The notes beneath the pieces were generated by a model. The model saw only the letters and a list, made by a program, of their open reading frames with translations, made no database searches and was not told the origin of the DNA. This document shows, in pieces, positions 13,940 to 17,086 of a DNA stretch of 17,086 nt; position 1 is the first letter of the stretch, and each line of letters starts with the position of its first letter. The DNA lies in NCBI GenBank assembly GCA_003564655.1, contig PXES01000391.1:1-17086 (forward strand), written 5' to 3'. Source of the stretch: Paracoccaceae bacterium. Lineage in GTDB: Bacteria; Pseudomonadota; Alphaproteobacteria; Rhodobacterales; Rhodobacteraceae. The translations under genes and the position numbers were made by a program.

Positions 13940-16900
13940 TCAGTAATCCCGCTCGAAGAACAGCCCGACACCGGCGCGGCCTTCACTGTCGATCCGCCCG
14001 CGTGCGGTCAGCGAAGAAGTCAGGTCGATATTGATCGACACTTCGCTGGCGCCCTGGGGACTGACCTCGACATCGGTGTAGATCTGTTCGGTCAGATAGC
14101 GGCCCAGTCGCACTGTCGTCTCGCCATCGGTGCCGGTGCGCACATCCAGATCGTCCAGCCCGACATTGCGGCGCAACCGTTCCAGCATCCCCTCACTGCG
14201 CCCCGACAGCGTGGCCAGAGACGAGGCGAGTTGTGCCGCCTGGAACAGCGAGAGCGATTCGAAGCCCCGCCCGAAGAGCAGCAGCGCCACGACCTCTTCC
14301 TCGGGCAGTTCCGGAGTCGATTCGAACAGGATCTCGGGCGCGGTCGCTGGCCCTTCGAGCACGATGCGCGCCGTCACCCCCTCGCGCTCGGTCGAGGCGA
14401 CAAGCCGCACGAAGGGTACCAGATCGCCCTGCATGCTGGCAAAACCCTCGTTCAGCGTGAAGCGATTGCCCAGCAGGTCCAGACGCCCCCGAATCAACCC
14501 GAACTGGCCGATGGGGATGACATCCGCCGTGGTCCCGGTCAGCCGCAGGTCGCCACCCAGCTCGGCATCGAGGCCGCGTCCGCGGATGAAGATGCGATTG
14601 GGCGCATCGATGCGGATGTCGAGCGACGGGGGGAACCGCTCGCGGCCGTGGGTCTCGCCCGCGAAGATGCCCGCGCGGTCGCGCGTGGTGCGGGCAGCCG
14701 CGCTGTCACCGCTGTGGCGAAGGCCGGGCGGCACGTAGCCCCGGCTGGCCAGCCCCACGCGGGGAATGCGGATTTCGGTGCGGTCAAGTTGCAGATCGCC
14801 CGAGATGTTGGGGCCGCGCGTCAGGGCACCCCGGATCGCCACGCCACCGCTGACCTCGGTCTCGAAAAGCTGCGGATCGACGATCCGCAACGCATTGAGT
14901 TGCAACCGCAAATCGCCCTGCGGCTGGTCCTCCAGCCGGACATCGCCGCCAAGCGTGAAACTTCCGCCGGTCGCGGAATTGCCACGCGCCTCCAGCTCGG
15001 CGCGCCCGCCCGCGATCCGCGCCTGCAGCGCGATATCGGTCAGCCGCAGGTTCTGCTGGGGCGCGATCACGGTCAGGCCGGTCCCCTCGGCGCTGCCCTG
15101 CACCGATGACAACGCCAGCGGCCCGTTGACCGTCGCCTGAAAACTCACCGGTCCCTGCACCGAGCGCGGCTCGATCCGCGGGTTTATCAACGCCAGATCG
15201 GTGCGCCCCTGCACGCGCAGATTGGCTTGCAGATCATCACTGATCGTGCCCTCAAGCGACGCCTGCACCCCCGCTGGCCCCGAAGCCGAGAGGTCGAGTG
15301 CGTAGCCGTCGGCCTGCCCGCGCGCCGTGCCGCCCAGCGTCACCGGCCCGGTGATGCCCGGCACCAGCAACGCCAGATCCGCCAGCCGCCCGTCGATCTG
15401 CAGGCTGGGCCGCCCGTCAACCAACTGCCCCGAGACCGAGGCGTTGACCTGCGGACCGGACAGGTTCAGCCGCTCGAGCAGGATATCCTCGGGGCGCTGC
15501 AGCACGCTGGCGCTTAGCTCGTAGCGTCCTGCCAGCAGACTGTCGGCGACAGCATTGCCCAGCCGCAGCCCTTGCGCGGTGGCATCGAGCGTCGCGCGCC
15601 GGTCCGCACCCTCTTCGCGCACGCTCAGGCGACCGTCGATGGCGCCCGCATATTCGGGGCGCAGCGCCGACAGGGATGGCACGCGCAGATCGGCGTCGAG
15701 GCGCGAGGCCCCGGCCTCGAACCGGCCATCGGCGGTCAGTCGGACGGCAGCGTTGCGCAACTCAAGCGCCTGCAAATCCACTGCCTCACCATCGCGCCGG
15801 GCCGCGATGTCGAGCCGCGTCTCGCCACGCAGCAGGCGGTTGGCGTCGGGCTGGCCCACGGTCAGATCGCGCGCCAGCGCGTCCAGCCGCAGCCGCTCGG
15901 CCCCGATTTCGCCGCGCAGCGACACCCGCGCGTCCATCGCGCCACCGAAATCACCACCCAGCACCGACAGATCGGCAAAATCCAGTTGCCCGTCCAGATC
16001 GAGGGTTTCGCCCTCGACCCGCCCGGAAATGTCGGCGCTCAGCGTGCGCGCCGTGGCTTCGAGCCTGCGCAGTTCGATCGCGCCATCCGCGCCATGCGCA
16101 TCGAGGCTGATGACACTGCGCCCCGAGAGCAGCGCGTCAAGCTCGGCCTGGTCCAGCGTCAGATCGCGGCCCGAGAGTTCGGCAGCGACCTGGAAGCGGT
16201 CACGCTCGGGGCCGAGCGTCGCATCGACCCGCGCCTGTACTGCGCCTGACAGCGGACGTCCCGCCAGCATGGACAGCCGCGCGACATTGCGGAAATCGGC
16301 CTGCGCGTTCAGATCGATTACCCCGTCATCCAGCCGCGCGCGGCCATTGAGCGCATAGTCGCGCCCCTCGAGTTGAAAGCCGGGCAGCAGCAGGGGCCGC
16401 CCCTCGCGCCACAAAAGCGCCAGCGAGCCGGTGACCGCGGGGCCCAGCGCCTCGCCCACCGCCTGGTCACGCGCCGACAGCCCCAGCGCCGAGAAGTCGA
16501 TCAGCGCGTCGACCACGTCGATATCCTCACCGAAACCTTCGGTCGAGATACGCCCCAGCCCCTCGACGAACAGGCTTTCGACCTGAAAGTCGCCATTGTC
16601 GAATCCCAGCATGTCCAGCGACAGATCCCAGTCCTCGTTGACCGAGGCATCGAAGCCCAGGCGCAGTTCCGCCTGCTCGATGCTGGTGCCGCCCCCCGCG
16701 ACCGGCAGCACGACGCGCGAGCCGTCGCGCGAGGCGATCTCGCCGCGCAGGTCGATGAATTCGGGCAGATTGTCGGCGCCCACGGCCAACGCCCCGCGCA
16801 GCGCCAGCTTGTCGGTGCGGATGTCGAGTTCGTCCAGCGACAGGCGGCCATCCTCGAAACGCTGCGCTTCGGTGCGCAGCCGCGATTCGGAGCCAAAGAA

Positions 16901-17086
16901 GGGGTGGAATTCAGGTTGCAGCAGCGGGCGCAGATCACCGCCCAGATCCAGCCGCACGGCCTGAGCGACGCCAGGCAGCGAGGTCTGCAACTGGAAGTCG
17001 CCGGTCACGCGATCAACCCCGTCGGTCGCCAGCCGGATATCGGCACCAAAAGTGTCGATCGGCCCCTCGCCCGTGATCTCGAGAGC
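13940..17086 (-). CDS. tamB: TamB, translocation and assembly module inner-membrane protein (N-terminus outside window)
   Basis: At least 1048 residues; the frame is open to the right edge, so this is the C-terminal part of a protein usually above 1200 residues. It is built of repeating beta-rich units (many L-x-L-x-G-x and 'LDLDG', 'LRLDA', 'ASLEG' runs), the elongated beta-helix-like groove typical of the AsmA/TamB superfamily. The C-terminal DUF490 (TamB) domain is marked by PLSLDIRIDAPNRIF-like and GRLDLLGNRF segments, LEGPATAPEILFES, and a terminal FFERDY. TamB spans the periplasm from an N-terminal inner-membrane anchor, works with the outer-membrane TamA, and is implicated in outer-membrane protein assembly and phospholipid transport. 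The tamA gene would be expected to the right, out of view. The SDR gene starts 12 bp after its stop. Confidence 0.93.
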   Translation of the reverse strand, partial: ALEITGEGPIDTFGADIRLATDGVDRVTGDFQLQTSLPGVAQAVRLDLGGDLRPLLQPEFHPFFGSESRLRTEAQRFEDGRLSLDELDIRTDKLALRGALAVGADNLPEFIDLRGEIASRDGSRVVLPVAGGGTSIEQAELRLGFDASVNEDWDLSLDMLGFDNGDFQVESLFVEGLGRISTEGFGEDIDVVDALIDFSALGLSARDQAVGEALGPAVTGSLALLWREGRPLLLPGFQLEGRDYALNGRARLDDGVIDLNAQADFRNVARLSMLAGRPLSGAVQARVDATLGPERDRFQVAAELSGRDLTLDQAELDALLSGRSVISLDAHGADGAIELRRLEATARTLSADISGRVEGETLDLDGQLDFADLSVLGGDFGGAMDARVSLRGEIGAERLRLDALARDLTVGQPDANRLLRGETRLDIAARRDGEAVDLQALELRNAAVRLTADGRFEAGASRLDADLRVPSLSALRPEYAGAIDGRLSVREEGADRRATLDATAQGLRLGNAVADSLLAGRYELSASVLQRPEDILLERLNLSGPQVNASVSGQLVDGRPSLQIDGRLADLALLVPGITGPVTLGGTARGQADGYALDLSASGPAGVQASLEGTISDDLQANLRVQGRTDLALINPRIEPRSVQGPVSFQATVNGPLALSSVQGSAEGTGLTVIAPQQNLRLTDIALQARIAGGRAELEARGNSATGGSFTLGGDVRLEDQPQGDLRLQLNALRIVDPQLFETEVSGGVAIRGALTRGPNISGDLQLDRTEIRIPRVGLASRGYVPPGLRHSGDSAAARTTRDRAGIFAGETHGRERFPPSLDIRIDAPNRIFIRGRGLDAELGGDLRLTGTTADVIPIGQFGLIRGRLDLLGNRFTLNEGFASMQGDLVPFVRLVASTEREGVTARIVLEGPATAPEILFESTPELPEEEVVALLLFGRGFESLSLFQAAQLASSLATLSGRSEGMLERLRRNVGLDDLDVRTGTDGETTVRLGRYLTEQIYTDVEVSPQGASEVSINIDLTSSLTARGRIDSEGRAGVGLFFERDY

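Noticed and set aside
13040..15109. A 689-codon open frame on the + strand across SDR and tamB
   Set aside because: It crosses two real genes and an intergenic gap on the other strand, and its sequence is Arg/His/Gln-rich shadow.
1..17086. tRNA, rRNA, CRISPR array, insertion sequence or phage genes
   Set aside because: None of the expected sequences, repeats or transposase motifs was seen on either strand by reading.

Overview
The window is GC-rich, densely coded and looks like the chromosome of an alphaproteobacterium, most likely a member of the Rhodobacteraceae/Roseobacter group. The supports are base composition, the 104-residue secreted protein at 11162-11476 (a type I know from that family), the TamB C-terminus, and the SDR/enoyl-CoA hydratase and DUF2946/PCu(A)C pairs. 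The family assignment is an inference; no rRNA or other marker is present.

Positions 1-10896 (+ strand) are the right end of a hybrid polyketide/non-ribosomal peptide cluster. Four genes overlap each other's stop codons (ATGA, ATGA, TGATG) and must be one operon. They are a PKS gene cut by the left edge (AT, KR with a DH nested inside it, ACP, thioesterase), a GT2 glycosyltransferase, a 1501-residue NRPS protein, and a phosphopantetheinyl transferase. The NRPS protein reads formyltransferase, half-condensation-like region, adenylation domain interrupted between core motifs A4 and A5 by a luciferase-like FMN monooxygenase, then PCP. The adenylation pocket reads D-I-L-Q-L-G-M-I-W-K, one change from the standard glycine code. 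The simplest reading is that the NRPS activates glycine, that the inserted monooxygenase oxidises it on the carrier, that the formyltransferase may cap it, and that a PKS module with KR and DH extends and releases it. The GT2 enzyme would glycosylate the product or a linked lipid, and the PPTase would prime both carrier domains. The product is not identifiable from this window and the KS lies outside it. Individual parts have relatives (MupA/Atu3671-type monooxygenase domains, siderophore-like clusters in rhizobia). I do not recognise the complete combination of nested DH, nested monooxygenase, formyltransferase with a changed catalytic Asp, and GT2.

Positions 10897-11161 are a non-coding boundary region with a G-rich tract and a short direct repeat. 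After it comes a small secreted four-cysteine protein (+ strand), then a hairpin shared with the convergent genes.

Positions 11538-17086 (- strand) are ordinary chromosomal genes, apparently co-transcribed right to left: tamB (cut by the right edge), an SDR oxidoreductase, an atypical enoyl-CoA hydratase-family protein, a DUF2946-like membrane/periplasmic protein, and a PCu(A)C copper chaperone with a His-rich tail. Oddities here are an in-frame run of 11 G in the SDR gene just before its catalytic Tyr, loss of both catalytic Glu positions in the hydratase, and two tandem hairpins ahead of the copper chaperone.
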